Shown piece by piece: positions 23,947-34,280 of a stretch of 64,000 bases of DNA. Position numbers and translations under genes: made by a program. The notes under the pieces are model-generated. The model did no database searches and was not told the origin of the DNA. It saw only the letters and a list, made by a program, of their open reading frames with translations. The stretch lies in NCBI GenBank assembly GCA_964596345.1, contig CAZQSZ010000001.1:868001-932000 (forward strand). Direction: 5' to 3'. This stretch comes from CADEDV01 sp964596345 (GTDB taxonomy: Bacteria; Bacteroidota; Bacteroidia; Chitinophagales; Chitinophagaceae). Numbering within the stretch: the stretch's first letter is position 1; each line of letters starts with the position of its first letter.

Positions 23947-26829
23947 ATGAGGAGAATAAATTCCACCAGGCAGCTAATAGTGCTGCTGTTCCTGTTTTTT
24001 TCTGCTGCAGCTTTTTCCCAGCAACCGGTATTCAGGAAAACTGAAAACGGGATAATTGTATATCCCGATCAGCAGTTTTCCGGTCCGGTAAAAATGGTTC
24101 AGCTACGGGTGCTGAACGATAAAATAGTACGGGTTACTGCATCGCCACAATCTGATATATTGCCTGATAAAAGTCTCATCGTTATTCAACAACCTTCCTT
24201 TGATCAATGGGAAGTAAAAGAAACAGGCGAAACACTTGAACTGGCAACCGCTTCAGTAAAGGCCCGTATAAATCTTTCGACAGGTGCCGTTACTTTTTTT
24301 GATAAGGGTAATCATCTTATACTCGCTGAAAAAACTATACAGGGCAGGAGCATTCAACCGGTAATGCACGAAGGAATGACGTTGTATGCTGTGAAGCAAG
24401 GCTTTGCAGTCACCGGCAAAGATGCTTATTACGGACTTGGCCAGCACCAGGATGATGTGTGGAATTACAAAGGAAGACAAACTGTTTTTTTTCAGAATAA
24501 CACGGAGATAGCAGTTCCCTTTCTTGTTTCAGTAAAGAATTATGGTATCCTCTGGGATAATTACTCGTATAGCAAAGTGGGAGATGTGAGGCCATTTCAG
24601 CCACTCTCGGCTCTTCATTTGTTTGATAAGAAAGGTAATTCCGGGTGGCTTACTGCTTCTTATGCTAATGATAAAAATCGGCCTGACCAGCTGCTTTTTG
24701 AAAAGGCGGAGTCAGATATCTGGTACCCGTTTATGAATGATACCAAACAAAGACTGCCGAAAGATTTTGCCATTGAAAAAGGAAGTATTACCTGGGAAGG
24801 AAGTATGGCTGCAGAAGAAACCGGTATCTACCAGTTTAAATTTTCTTATGGCGGTTACCTGAAATGCTGGGTGGATGGAAAACTGTTGTTTGATAAATGG
24901 CGGCAGGCATGGAACCCGGGAACGGCGTTGATCGATCTGTCGTTGGAAAAGCAACGAAAATATTCCATCAAAATAGAATGGATCCCCGATGGGGGAGAAT
25001 CATATATATCAGCCCGGTTTTTACAGCCTGCTCCGGCAGAGGAGGCTGCTACATTTTCTTTTGATTCTGAAGCGGGGAGGCAGATCGATTATTATTTTGT
25101 ATACGGAGCTAATCTTGATGAAGTGATTCATGGTTACCGGCAACTTACAGGCAAAGCACCGATTGTTCCCAAATGGGCCTTGGGTTTTTGGCAAAGCAGG
25201 GAACGGTACAAGTCACAGGACGAAATTTTAAATACAGTTACTGAATTCAGAAAGCGAAAAATTCCTTTGGATAATATTGTGCAGGATTGGTTTTACTGGA
25301 AAGAAAATGAATGGGGCGGCCAGGAATTTGATAAAACCCGTTTTTCCAATGCGGATAGCATGATTGATGTGCTGCACAGAAAGCATCGTGTACAGTTTAT
25401 GATTTCTGTCTGGCCTAAATTTTATGAAGGAATAAAAACATATAACCAGTTTGATCAAAAGAAATGGTTGTACACAAGAAATATAGCCGACCGGCAAAAG
25501 GACTGGGTTGGTCCTGGTTATGTATCTACTTTCTATGATGTATTTAATGACAGTGCCCGGAAAGCATTTTGGCATTTACTGAATGAAAATTTATTCAAAA
25601 GAAAGGTGGATGCCTGGTGGATGGACGCCAGTGAGCCGGATATTCAATCCAATGTATCCCCGGAAAAAAGAAAAGAGCAAATGCACCCGCTGGCTTCAGG
25701 AACCGCCGCGGAATTCATGAATGCATACCCGCTGATGAATGCCAAAGGGATTTACGAAGGACAACGAAGCTCCAATAATGATCAGCGGGTATTCCTCTTA
25801 ACCCGTTCTGCTTTTGCAGGATCACAGCGATTTGCCGCCAGTGTCTGGAGTGGTGATATTGGTGCAAGATGGGAAGATATGCGAACACAGATCAGCGCAG
25901 GATTGAATTATTCTTTATCAGGACTGCCCTACTGGACAATGGATATTGGCGGCTTTGCAACAGAGACCCGGTACAATAAAGTTCCCATGCTGGAAAAAGA
26001 CCAGGAGGAATGGAAGGAATTACAAACCCGTTGGTATCAATGGGGTAGTTTTCTCCCATTGTTTCGTTCTCACGGACAATTCCCGGTGAGAGAGCTATAC
26101 AATATTGCCCCCGAAGATCACCCGGCTTATCAAAGCATGCTGTATTATAACCAGCTTCGTTACCTGTTAATGCCTTATACCTATTCACTGGCTGGTGCAG
26201 CTTATCATACTGATTATACGATCATGCGGGGGCTGGTAATGGATTTTGCAGCGGATAACAACACCTGGAAAGTTGGAGACCAGTTTATGTTTGGGCCGTC
26301 ATTGCTCATCAACCCTGTTTATTCATACAAAGCCACAAGCCGCACTGTTTACCTGCCTGCAGGGCAAGGGTGGTATGAGTTGTATTCCGGCAGGTATTTT
26401 AGAGGAGGACAAGATATTATTGCCGATGCTCCTTATGAAAGAGTGCCGGTATTTGTAAAAGAAGGCTCGATCATTCCAACAGGCCCTGAACTGCAGTATG
26501 TGGCCGAAAAGCCGGCTGATCCGGTCACTTTATTTGTATATACCGGGAAAGACGCTTCGTTTGTTTTGTACGAGGACGAAGGAGTGAATTATAATTATGA
26601 GAAAGGAAGCTTTTCTGAGATTCCATTCACTTACAATGAAGCAACAAAAACAGTCATTATTGGCAACCGTAAAGGAAGTTTTACAGGAATGCTGAAAACA
26701 AGAACTATCCACATTAAAACGATAAGTAAAGACAAACCAGCCGGATTAGAGTTTGGCAAAAAGGCTATGAAGACAGTAAAATATACAGGTAAAGAAATTG
26801 TCATTAAACTGGATGAATTGTTGAAATAA
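23947..26829 (+). CDS. GH31 alpha-xylosidase/alpha-glucosidase with inserted PA14 domain
   Basis: This 960-residue secreted enzyme has a signal peptide ending near AAAFSQ. The GH31 N-terminal beta domain is followed by a PA14 insert at about 265-362 (GSITWEGSMAAEETGIYQF, GGYLKCWVDGKLLFDKW). The catalytic barrel has nucleophile Asp560 in WWMDASEPD and acid/base Asp637 in WSGDIGARW. A PA14 insert at this site and this length match the xyloglucan-active alpha-xylosidase type, so xylose removal from xyloglucan oligosaccharides is the best guess. Its stop is 1 bp before the GH2 start codon, so the two are tightly coupled. Confidence 0.9.
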   Translation: MRRINSTRQLIVLLFLFFSAAAFSQQPVFRKTENGIIVYPDQQFSGPVKMVQLRVLNDKIVRVTASPQSDILPDKSLIVIQQPSFDQWEVKETGETLELATASVKARINLSTGAVTFFDKGNHLILAEKTIQGRSIQPVMHEGMTLYAVKQGFAVTGKDAYYGLGQHQDDVWNYKGRQTVFFQNNTEIAVPFLVSVKNYGILWDNYSYSKVGDVRPFQPLSALHLFDKKGNSGWLTASYANDKNRPDQLLFEKAESDIWYPFMNDTKQRLPKDFAIEKGSITWEGSMAAEETGIYQFKFSYGGYLKCWVDGKLLFDKWRQAWNPGTALIDLSLEKQRKYSIKIEWIPDGGESYISARFLQPAPAEEAATFSFDSEAGRQIDYYFVYGANLDEVIHGYRQLTGKAPIVPKWALGFWQSRERYKSQDEILNTVTEFRKRKIPLDNIVQDWFYWKENEWGGQEFDKTRFSNADSMIDVLHRKHRVQFMISVWPKFYEGIKTYNQFDQKKWLYTRNIADRQKDWVGPGYVSTFYDVFNDSARKAFWHLLNENLFKRKVDAWWMDASEPDIQSNVSPEKRKEQMHPLASGTAAEFMNAYPLMNAKGIYEGQRSSNNDQRVFLLTRSAFAGSQRFAASVWSGDIGARWEDMRTQISAGLNYSLSGLPYWTMDIGGFATETRYNKVPMLEKDQEEWKELQTRWYQWGSFLPLFRSHGQFPVRELYNIAPEDHPAYQSMLYYNQLRYLLMPYTYSLAGAAYHTDYTIMRGLVMDFAADNNTWKVGDQFMFGPSLLINPVYSYKATSRTVYLPAGQGWYELYSGRYFRGGQDIIADAPYERVPVFVKEGSIIPTGPELQYVAEKPADPVTLFVYTGKDASFVLYEDEGVNYNYEKGSFSEIPFTYNEATKTVIIGNRKGSFTGMLKTRTIHIKTISKDKPAGLEFGKKAMKTVKYTGKEIVIKLDELLK

Positions 26830-26830
26830 G

Positions 26831-29689
26831 ATGGTTACTTTTTTTCGATACCGGAAACAGGGCTGTTTAACAGCCATAGTTTTGTTTTTCACAATAACTA
26901 TCTGTTCACAGGCTAATAACGCTGCAAGAGAACATTTGAATTTTGATGCCGGCTGGAGATTTTCATTGGGTCATGCAACAGATACCAAAAAGGATTTCAA
27001 TACGGCTACCGGCTATTTTTCTTACCTGGCAAAAGCTGCTTATGGCGATGGGGCAGCAGCAGCAGATTTTGATGATCGTTCCTGGCGGAAAGTAGATCTT
27101 CCTCATGATTGGGCAGTTGAACTTCCATTTGACAGCACCGCAAGTTTAAGTCATGGTTTTAAGATGGTGGGTAGGAATTTCCCCGGAACAAGTATTGGGT
27201 GGTACCGGAAGAAATTTTTTATACAAAAATCAGATGAGGGAAAAAGGATCAGCCTCGCTTTTGATGGAGTGTTCCGAAATGCTGCTGTCTGGATAAATGG
27301 ATTCTATCTTGGAACAGAACCTAGTGGTTACACAGGGTTCGAGTATAACATCACAGAATATTTGAATTATGATGCAGAGAATTTTATCGCAGTAAGGGCT
27401 GATGCTACTATGGAGGAAGGCTGGTTTTATGAAGGTGCCGGTATTTACCGCCATGTGTGGCTGAATAAAACATCTCCTGTGCATGTGGTTTCAGATGGTA
27501 CATTTATTACGTCAGTTGTAAAAGCAGAAACAGCCACTGTTGTCACAACAGCTACTGTTATAAATGAGACGCATCGTAATAAAGAAATCCATGTCAGGCA
27601 AACAATACTGAATGCAAAGGGAGAAAAAATAGTATCGGGAAGTTCAGCACTGTTTATGTTGGGGAGAATGGAGCAAAGAGAGATACCTGCTAACCTGGTT
27701 GTTACTTCTCCCAGGCTTTGGTCACCCGAAGATCCTTATTTATATACGATGGTAACCGAAGTGATTGATGAAAATTCAGTCACGGATGTTTACAAAACCA
27801 GCTTTGGTATCCGCAGTATCAGGTTTGATGCAGCGAAAGGATTTTTCTTAAATGGGAAACCTGTAAAAATTAAAGGAGCCAACAACCACCAGGATCATGC
27901 AGGTGTCGGAACGGCGATGCCGGATGGTCTTTATGAATACCGGATACAGAAAATGAAGGAGGCAGGGTTCAATGCCTGGCGTTGTGCCCATAATCCTCCG
28001 GCACCGGAATTGTTAGATGCCTGCGACAAAATGGGTATGTTGGTTATTGACGAGAACAGGTTGATGGGAGTTAGCAGTATGCACTTTAGTTACCTGGAGC
28101 GTTTCATCAGGAGAGACAGGAATCATCCTTCCATCATCAGCTGGAGTATTGGGAATGAAGAATGGGGTATTGAAGGGAATCAGAAAGGCGCAAAGATCGC
28201 CGTAACCATGCAGGAGTATGTAAGATCACTGGATAGTACAAGAGGAATTACTGCAGCGATCAGTGGCGGCTGGCAAAAGGGAATCTCCAATGTGATCGAC
28301 ATCATGGGTGTGAATTATATCGGGCAGATCAATACAGATGAGCACCATAAAGATTTCCCACAACAACCCATGTGGGGTACAGAAGAAGGCAGTACCAGGG
28401 CCACAAGAGGAGAGTATGCGGATGATGATAAACTGCATGTTATAGCAGCCTATGATAAAAAGCCATGGCCCAATTTTGTTTCAATTCAAGAGGGCTGGAA
28501 GCATTATATAAGCCGTGATTACCTGGCGGGTATGTTTATCTGGACAGGATTTGATTACCGGGGAGAACCAACACCTTTTGGATGGCCTTCTGTTACATCT
28601 TATTTCGGAATGATGGACCTCTGTGGTTTTCCAAAGGATAATATATGGTATTTAAAAAGCTGGTGGACGAATGATACCGTTTTGCATATTCTTCCACATT
28701 GGAACTGGAGCGGGAAAGAAGGAAGGCCAATTGATGTTTGGGTATACAGCAACTGCGATGAAGTGGAATTGTTCCTGAACAAAAAGTCGCTTGGAAAAAA
28801 AATCATGATGCCCAACGGGCATTTGCAATGGATGGTGAATTACCGCCCGGGCATCCTGGAAGCGATTGGATATAAAAACGGGAAAAAGATAGCAGTGGAA
28901 AAAGTAAGGACTACCGGGCCGGCCACTGCATTGGCTATGGAAACGTATAAAAGCAGCAGCAATAGCGAAGGGATAAGAACGGTAGTAGTAAACATCTCTG
29001 CAAAAGATAAAGACGGAAATGTAATCCCGGTTGCAGACCATACGATCAATTTTTCAGTAACCGGTCCGGCTAAAATAATAGGTGTGGGCAACGGCAATCC
29101 TGTCTCCCTGGAAAAGGATCGGTTTACAGAAACCGTCAAAACGGTAAATATTCAACTGGCAAAAGAAAAAGCGATGGCATCGGGAGAGGATATTACACAG
29201 GCAGTATTACCCGGTTATAGTGATCAGCAATGGAGTGATGCTTTCAGTGAGGAGCGGGATGAAGAGTTTGGGAAACGGGTGAAACAGGTGTTGTACAGGG
29301 GTAATTTTTTTATGCCGGATGTAAATCCTGCGGCTACGATCACTTTTTATAGTAAGAATATAGGTGTTTCCCAATCAGTTTTCATCAACGGGGAAAAGAT
29401 TGCGGAAAACCTTATAGCTGACAAAGACATAATAATAGATCCTACAATTCTTCACCCAGGGAAAAATACTGTTGCTATAGTAGCTACCCCGGTATTGAAA
29501 AAATTTCCCTGGGATGTTCTTACTACCAATCCCGGGAATATACAAGTCAGCATTCCTGCGGAAGGATGGAAAAGGAAATTATTTAATGGGTATGCCCAGG
29601 TAATCATTCAGACAGGAAATAGTACAGATGAAATAAAGCTGACCGCTTCGGCAGATGGGTTGCCGGCAACAAGTATCATTATTCAATAA
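26831..29689 (+). CDS. GH2 beta-galactosidase-like enzyme
   Basis: This 952-residue secreted protein has the GH2 layout: an N-terminal sugar-binding beta-sandwich (DAGWRFSLG, VDLPHDWAVELPFD, FPGTSIGWYRKKF), an Ig-like domain, and a barrel with SFGIRSIRFD and GANNHQDHAGVG. The acid/base Glu is E443 in SIGNEEWG and the nucleophile is probably E518 or E519 in WGTEEGS. The extended C-terminus has Ig-like domains of the type found in Bacteroidota GalA-like beta-galactosidases. Beta-galactosidase is the likeliest activity (xyloglucan or galactoglucomannan side chains), but GH2 also holds beta-mannosidases. It starts 1 bp after GH31. Confidence 0.85.
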   Translation: MVTFFRYRKQGCLTAIVLFFTITICSQANNAAREHLNFDAGWRFSLGHATDTKKDFNTATGYFSYLAKAAYGDGAAAADFDDRSWRKVDLPHDWAVELPFDSTASLSHGFKMVGRNFPGTSIGWYRKKFFIQKSDEGKRISLAFDGVFRNAAVWINGFYLGTEPSGYTGFEYNITEYLNYDAENFIAVRADATMEEGWFYEGAGIYRHVWLNKTSPVHVVSDGTFITSVVKAETATVVTTATVINETHRNKEIHVRQTILNAKGEKIVSGSSALFMLGRMEQREIPANLVVTSPRLWSPEDPYLYTMVTEVIDENSVTDVYKTSFGIRSIRFDAAKGFFLNGKPVKIKGANNHQDHAGVGTAMPDGLYEYRIQKMKEAGFNAWRCAHNPPAPELLDACDKMGMLVIDENRLMGVSSMHFSYLERFIRRDRNHPSIISWSIGNEEWGIEGNQKGAKIAVTMQEYVRSLDSTRGITAAISGGWQKGISNVIDIMGVNYIGQINTDEHHKDFPQQPMWGTEEGSTRATRGEYADDDKLHVIAAYDKKPWPNFVSIQEGWKHYISRDYLAGMFIWTGFDYRGEPTPFGWPSVTSYFGMMDLCGFPKDNIWYLKSWWTNDTVLHILPHWNWSGKEGRPIDVWVYSNCDEVELFLNKKSLGKKIMMPNGHLQWMVNYRPGILEAIGYKNGKKIAVEKVRTTGPATALAMETYKSSSNSEGIRTVVVNISAKDKDGNVIPVADHTINFSVTGPAKIIGVGNGNPVSLEKDRFTETVKTVNIQLAKEKAMASGEDITQAVLPGYSDQQWSDAFSEERDEEFGKRVKQVLYRGNFFMPDVNPAATITFYSKNIGVSQSVFINGEKIAENLIADKDIIIDPTILHPGKNTVAIVATPVLKKFPWDVLTTNPGNIQVSIPAEGWKRKLFNGYAQVIIQTGNSTDEIKLTASADGLPATSIIIQ

Positions 29690-29733
29690 AAATAGAAGAG
29701 CTCATTTCAAAGAGAAAATAAAAACATCAGGAT

Positions 29734-31983
29734 ATGAAATATAGAATGCTCCCGCTGCTCACTGTGCTTATTTCAATCAGTGTAACAGCGCAAAACAACA
29801 ACTCACCGGAAGCAAAAGCAACAGCCTTGCTGAAAAAAATGACACTGGAAGAAAAAGTGGGTCAGATGACACAGGTGACATTGGCGGTAATTGCCAAAGG
29901 CGGATGGGCCAATGAAGATGGAAGCCTTGATCCGGCTGCATTGAAAAAGGCAGTGATTGATTATAAAGTGGGCTCTATGTTAAATACAACAGCTCATGCA
30001 TTACCGGTGGAAACATGGCGTACAATCATTACACAAATACAAGACGAGGCAAAGAATACGAGGCTGAAGATCCCGGTTATTTATGGGTTGGATGCTATAC
30101 ATGGTCAAACCTATACACTTAACTCAACTTTATTCCCGCAGAACATTGCCATGGCAGCTACGAGAAATCCCGAATTGGTGAGACAAGCTGCAAAAGTTAC
30201 TGCTAACGAACTGAGAGCAGGAGGGGTTCGCTGGAACTTTGCGCCGGTCCTCGATATCGGCCGCCAACCCTTGTGGAGCCGTTTCCCGGAAACATTCGGG
30301 GAAGATGTATATATCGTAAAGACAATGGGAGCAGCGGCTGTCAAAGCATATGAAGAAGATGGCTTGCAAAATCCTACTGCAGTGGCCACGAGTCTGAAAC
30401 ATTATCTTGGTTATTCCGCTTCACGATCTGGAAAAGACCGAACACCTATTTATCTTCCCGAAATTGAATTAAGAGAATATTACCTGCCACAGTTTCGGGA
30501 AGCAGTAAAGACAGGTTCCGCTTCAGTAATGGTGAACTCAGGTGAGATCAATGGTGTGCCGGTACATGCGAGTAAGTACCTGTTGACAGATGTTTTACGC
30601 AAAGAACTGGGTTTTGAAGGAGTGATCGTAACCGACTGGGAAGATATCAAGCGGTTGCATGATCGTCATAATGTGGCTGCAACTCCGCGGGAGGCTGTTG
30701 TGATGGCAGTGAATGCAGGTATCGATATGAGTATGGTTCCTGCTGATTATTCTTTTTATGACCTGTTGGTAGAGGCCGTAAAGAAAGGGGAGGTCTCCAT
30801 GAACCGGGTTGATGATGCAGTAAAACGTATACTTATTATGAAGTACAGGACCGGTTTGTTCGATAATCCTTACCCAGAGCCTGCTGCCTTTGCTCAATTC
30901 GGTAAACCGGAGTACCAGCAATATGCATTAACAACAGCACAGGAAGCGATGACCTTGCTCAAGAACCAGGATAATGTATTACCACTGGCAAAGAGTAAAA
31001 AAGTATTGGTAGCGGGTCCTTCTGCACAAAGCATCAGTGCATTAAACGGATGCTGGAGTTATACCTGGCAGGGTAATGATGACAGGTGGTACCCAGCCGA
31101 TAGTAAAACCATCTACCAGGCCATTACTGATAAAATCGGTGCAGCCAATGTAATTACTACAACCGGTAAAGGATTTGACAACCTTGCGAATTATGATGCA
31201 AAAGCGATAACTGCTGCTGCTGCAAAAGCGGATGTCATAATTCTTTGTATTGGGGAGAATGCCTACGCCGAAAGCCCCGGCAACACCCGGGAACTGGCTT
31301 TGCCAAAAGAACAGGAAGACCTGGTGATAGCAGCCGCTTTAACCGGTAAACCTGTTATACTGGTATTGACAGAAGGTCGTCCAAGGTTTATTACTAATAT
31401 CGAACCTTCCGTAAAAGGGATTTTAATGACCTACTGGAGCGGTAAGAAAACAGCAGAGGCTGTTGCTGATGTATTGTTTGGTGATTATAATCCGGGTGGA
31501 AGGCTGCCTTTCACTTATCATAAAAGCATGGGCGAAATTGTAATGTATGACCGTAAACCCACAGAAGAAGTAAGAGAAGTATTCAATGATAATGTGGGCA
31601 CCGGTTATGATCCGCTTTTTGCGTTTGGTCATGGTCTTAGTTATACCAGCTTTGAATATGGTGATATTATGCTCAGTAAGAATACACTTAGCGGTACTGA
31701 GACATTGACTGTTTCCCTTACTGTAAAGAACACAGGCAACCGGGCAGGTAAGCATGCGGTGGAACTTTATACAAGAGATATGTTTGCCAGTATAACACCC
31801 AGCATGAAAAGACTGAGAGCTTTTGACAAGATCAGCCTGCAACCGGGTGAATCAAAAACAGTAACCTTTAAAATTACGAAGGATGACCTCGCCTTTGTAA
31901 ACGATAAACTAAAAACGGTAACCGAACCCGGTGAATTTGAAATTATGATCGGCGATAAGAAGGCTAAATTTTCATACCAGTAA
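29734..31983 (+). CDS. GH3 beta-glucosidase-like enzyme
   Basis: This 749-residue secreted enzyme (signal peptide ending ISVTAQ) trims beta-linked glucose or similar residues from oligosaccharide ends. The N-terminal GH3 barrel shows PVIYGLDAIHGQTYT, FAPVLDIGRQPLWSRFPETFGED and KHYLGYSASRSGKDR, with nucleophile Asp301 in VIVTDWEDIKR. The C-terminal alpha/beta domain and the terminal fibronectin-III-like domain (GHGLSYTSFEYGD onward) complete the usual three-domain form. In a glucomannan locus a periplasmic beta-glucosidase would remove glucose from gluco-manno-oligosaccharides. The esterase gene begins 3 bp after its stop. Confidence 0.95.
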   Translation: MKYRMLPLLTVLISISVTAQNNNSPEAKATALLKKMTLEEKVGQMTQVTLAVIAKGGWANEDGSLDPAALKKAVIDYKVGSMLNTTAHALPVETWRTIITQIQDEAKNTRLKIPVIYGLDAIHGQTYTLNSTLFPQNIAMAATRNPELVRQAAKVTANELRAGGVRWNFAPVLDIGRQPLWSRFPETFGEDVYIVKTMGAAAVKAYEEDGLQNPTAVATSLKHYLGYSASRSGKDRTPIYLPEIELREYYLPQFREAVKTGSASVMVNSGEINGVPVHASKYLLTDVLRKELGFEGVIVTDWEDIKRLHDRHNVAATPREAVVMAVNAGIDMSMVPADYSFYDLLVEAVKKGEVSMNRVDDAVKRILIMKYRTGLFDNPYPEPAAFAQFGKPEYQQYALTTAQEAMTLLKNQDNVLPLAKSKKVLVAGPSAQSISALNGCWSYTWQGNDDRWYPADSKTIYQAITDKIGAANVITTTGKGFDNLANYDAKAITAAAAKADVIILCIGENAYAESPGNTRELALPKEQEDLVIAAALTGKPVILVLTEGRPRFITNIEPSVKGILMTYWSGKKTAEAVADVLFGDYNPGGRLPFTYHKSMGEIVMYDRKPTEEVREVFNDNVGTGYDPLFAFGHGLSYTSFEYGDIMLSKNTLSGTETLTVSLTVKNTGNRAGKHAVELYTRDMFASITPSMKRLRAFDKISLQPGESKTVTFKITKDDLAFVNDKLKTVTEPGEFEIMIGDKKAKFSYQ

Positions 31984-31986
31984 ATT

Positions 31987-33060
31987 ATGAAAAGATCATT
32001 GCTGCTTTCATTATTAATCCTGTTGACTGTAACAAGCGTAGAGGCAAAGCAGGGTAAAAAACTGAATTTTTATTCCCCGGATCACCCGTTCATTCAATAC
32101 ACAGGACGTATTGATTTTTCTGATCCGTTGTTGCCCCGTTTTTGGCAGCCAGGTGTGTATATTACCTTCCTCTTTAAAGGGAATGAGTGTGAAATTGTGC
32201 TGAACGACGAAGTCCTTTGGGGAAACAACCATAATTATATTGAGCTAATTGTTGATGGTAAGGAGTATCGTTTGCAATTGAAAAGTAAATCGGATACTCT
32301 CTCTCTCTCCTCGTATATTTCAGGTGGGGGAGTACATTCGGCTGTTGTTTGTAAAAATACAGAAGCTAATATAGGATATCTTGAACTGGCAGGTATTCGT
32401 TGCAGTGAATTAGTAAAATCTAAACCTAAACCATTACGTAAAATCGAATTTATTGGTAATTCAATCACCTGTGGCATGGGGAATGATGATAGTAAAATAC
32501 CCTGCGGGAAAGGAAACTGGTATGACCAGCATAATGCATGGCTCAGTTATGGTGCACTCACTGCAAGAAATGTGAATGCTCAGTATCATCTGTCCTCAGT
32601 ATCGGGGATTGGATTAATGCATAGTTGCTGCAATATGGATATCATTATGCCGGCTGTATTTGATAAAGTGAGTATGCGTAACAATGCCATTCAGTGGGAT
32701 TTTGCAAACTACCAGCCGGATATTGTAACGGTCTGTTTGGGACAGAATGACGGCGTACAGGATTCAGTTGCTTTTTGTACAAACTATATTTCTTTTATGC
32801 GGCAACTCCGCCAATACTATCCAAATGCAACTTTTATGTTGTTATCAAGCCCGATGGCGGATGAAAAGTTGAGGAGTTTTCTCCGCCAATCGATCAACGC
32901 TGTCAGGTCGCAACTGGCACTGACAGGAGACAATAAGATATTTACCCATGTTTTTGAAAAGCAGTATATCAGTGGTTGCGACGCACATCCTTCGGGGAAG
33001 GAACACAAGCAAATCGCAACGGAATTAACAACCGTGATTAAGAATATTATGAATTGGTAA
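31987..33060 (+). CDS. SGNH-hydrolase carbohydrate esterase (CE2-like)
   Basis: This 357-residue secreted protein has a signal peptide followed by an N-terminal beta-sandwich (about 30-140, RIDFSDPLLPRFWQPGVYITF) and an SGNH/GDSL esterase domain. Block I is IEFIGNSITCG (nucleophile S159), block III is CLGQNDG, and block V gives the dyad D332/H334 in DAHPSGKEH. This two-domain build is that of CE2 acetyl esterases. It would deacetylate acetylated glucomannan or xylan so the hydrolases can act, fitting its place between GH3 and GH27 genes with gaps of 3 and 10 bp. Confidence 0.88.
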   Translation: MKRSLLLSLLILLTVTSVEAKQGKKLNFYSPDHPFIQYTGRIDFSDPLLPRFWQPGVYITFLFKGNECEIVLNDEVLWGNNHNYIELIVDGKEYRLQLKSKSDTLSLSSYISGGGVHSAVVCKNTEANIGYLELAGIRCSELVKSKPKPLRKIEFIGNSITCGMGNDDSKIPCGKGNWYDQHNAWLSYGALTARNVNAQYHLSSVSGIGLMHSCCNMDIIMPAVFDKVSMRNNAIQWDFANYQPDIVTVCLGQNDGVQDSVAFCTNYISFMRQLRQYYPNATFMLLSSPMADEKLRSFLRQSINAVRSQLALTGDNKIFTHVFEKQYISGCDAHPSGKEHKQIATELTTVIKNIMNW

Positions 33061-33070
33061 AACGATCAAT

Positions 33071-34279
33071 ATGAAAAAAGTAATAATGTTACTGGTGTTT
33101 TTGTATTCCATGACTGTGCAGGGACAAAAAATGCCGGGGCTTGCCCCCACGCCACCGATGGGCTGGAACAGCTGGAACACTTTTGCCACTAATATCAATG
33201 AAAAACTGGTCATGGAAATAGCCGATGATATGGTAAGCAGCGGGATGAAGGATGCCGGTTATACCTACATCGTACTCGATGATGGCTGGATGGCTATGCA
33301 AAGAGACAGTGTAACGGGTAATTTAGTTCCCGACCCGGTAAAATTTCCAAACGGGATCAAAAAAGTAGTTGACTATATACATGCGAAAGGGTTAAAATTC
33401 GGGTTATACAATTGTGCAGGAACCAAAACCTGTGCAGGTTATCCCGGTACAAGAGGATATGAATACCAGGATGCCCGCCAGTATGCTGCATGGGAAATTG
33501 ATTATCTCAAATACGACTGGTGTTATACTGATGGCATTAACGCAAAGGAAGCTTATACCACGATGAGTAAAGCGTTAACAGCCACTAAACGACCTATTAT
33601 CTTCAGCCTTTGTGAATGGGGATCGAATAATCCCTGGGAATGGGCAGAACCGGTTGGACAATTATGGCGCATCAGTGGGGATATATACAACTGCTTTGAT
33701 TGTATCAAGGATTGGGGTACCTGGAAAAGCTGGGGCGTTACTTATATCATTGATATGCGGAAAAATATACGGCAGTATGCCGGACCTGATCACTGGAATG
33801 ATTTTGATATGATGGAAGTGGGACATGGGATGAGTGTAAACGAAGACAGGGCGCACTTCACGATGTGGTCCATGCTGGCCTCTCCGTTGATTGCCGGTAA
33901 TGACCTGCGGCATATGACCAAAGAAACGGTTGCCATTTTAACCAATAAGGATGTTATAGCGATCAACCAGGACAAAAGGGGAGTACAGGCTTATTTGTGC
34001 CAGCAGAAAGACAGCGTGGATACCTGGATCAAACCATTGGCAGGAAATGATGTGGCAGTTTGTTTTCTGAACCGTTCCCAAAAACCGGTGCCGGTGGAAT
34101 TCAACTGGCAGCTGAACCCGGTCACTGATACCGTTTCTAAAACACATATTGATTTTACGAAAAGAAATTATAGCGTAAAAGACGTTTGGAAAAAGAAAAT
34201 TTCCGGGACAACAAAATCAGCATTCCGGGGCGAAGTACAGCCGCATGATGTAATATTGCTGTACTTAAAACGAGAATAA
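33071..34279 (+). CDS. GH27 alpha-galactosidase
   Basis: This 402-residue secreted enzyme removes alpha-1,6-galactose from galactomannan or galactoglucomannan. The signature opening LAPTPPMGWNSWNTF, then YIVLDDGWM, nucleophile Asp149 in YLKYDWC and acid/base Asp204 in WRISGDI are all present, and the C-terminal beta domain is intact. Paired cysteines (NCAGTKTCAGYPG, NCFDC) are those usual in the family. Its stop is 1 bp before the aldo/keto reductase start. The gene supports galactose-substituted mannan as a substrate of the locus. Confidence 0.95.
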   Translation: MKKVIMLLVFLYSMTVQGQKMPGLAPTPPMGWNSWNTFATNINEKLVMEIADDMVSSGMKDAGYTYIVLDDGWMAMQRDSVTGNLVPDPVKFPNGIKKVVDYIHAKGLKFGLYNCAGTKTCAGYPGTRGYEYQDARQYAAWEIDYLKYDWCYTDGINAKEAYTTMSKALTATKRPIIFSLCEWGSNNPWEWAEPVGQLWRISGDIYNCFDCIKDWGTWKSWGVTYIIDMRKNIRQYAGPDHWNDFDMMEVGHGMSVNEDRAHFTMWSMLASPLIAGNDLRHMTKETVAILTNKDVIAINQDKRGVQAYLCQQKDSVDTWIKPLAGNDVAVCFLNRSQKPVPVEFNWQLNPVTDTVSKTHIDFTKRNYSVKDVWKKKISGTTKSAFRGEVQPHDVILLYLKRE

Positions 34280-34280
34280 A

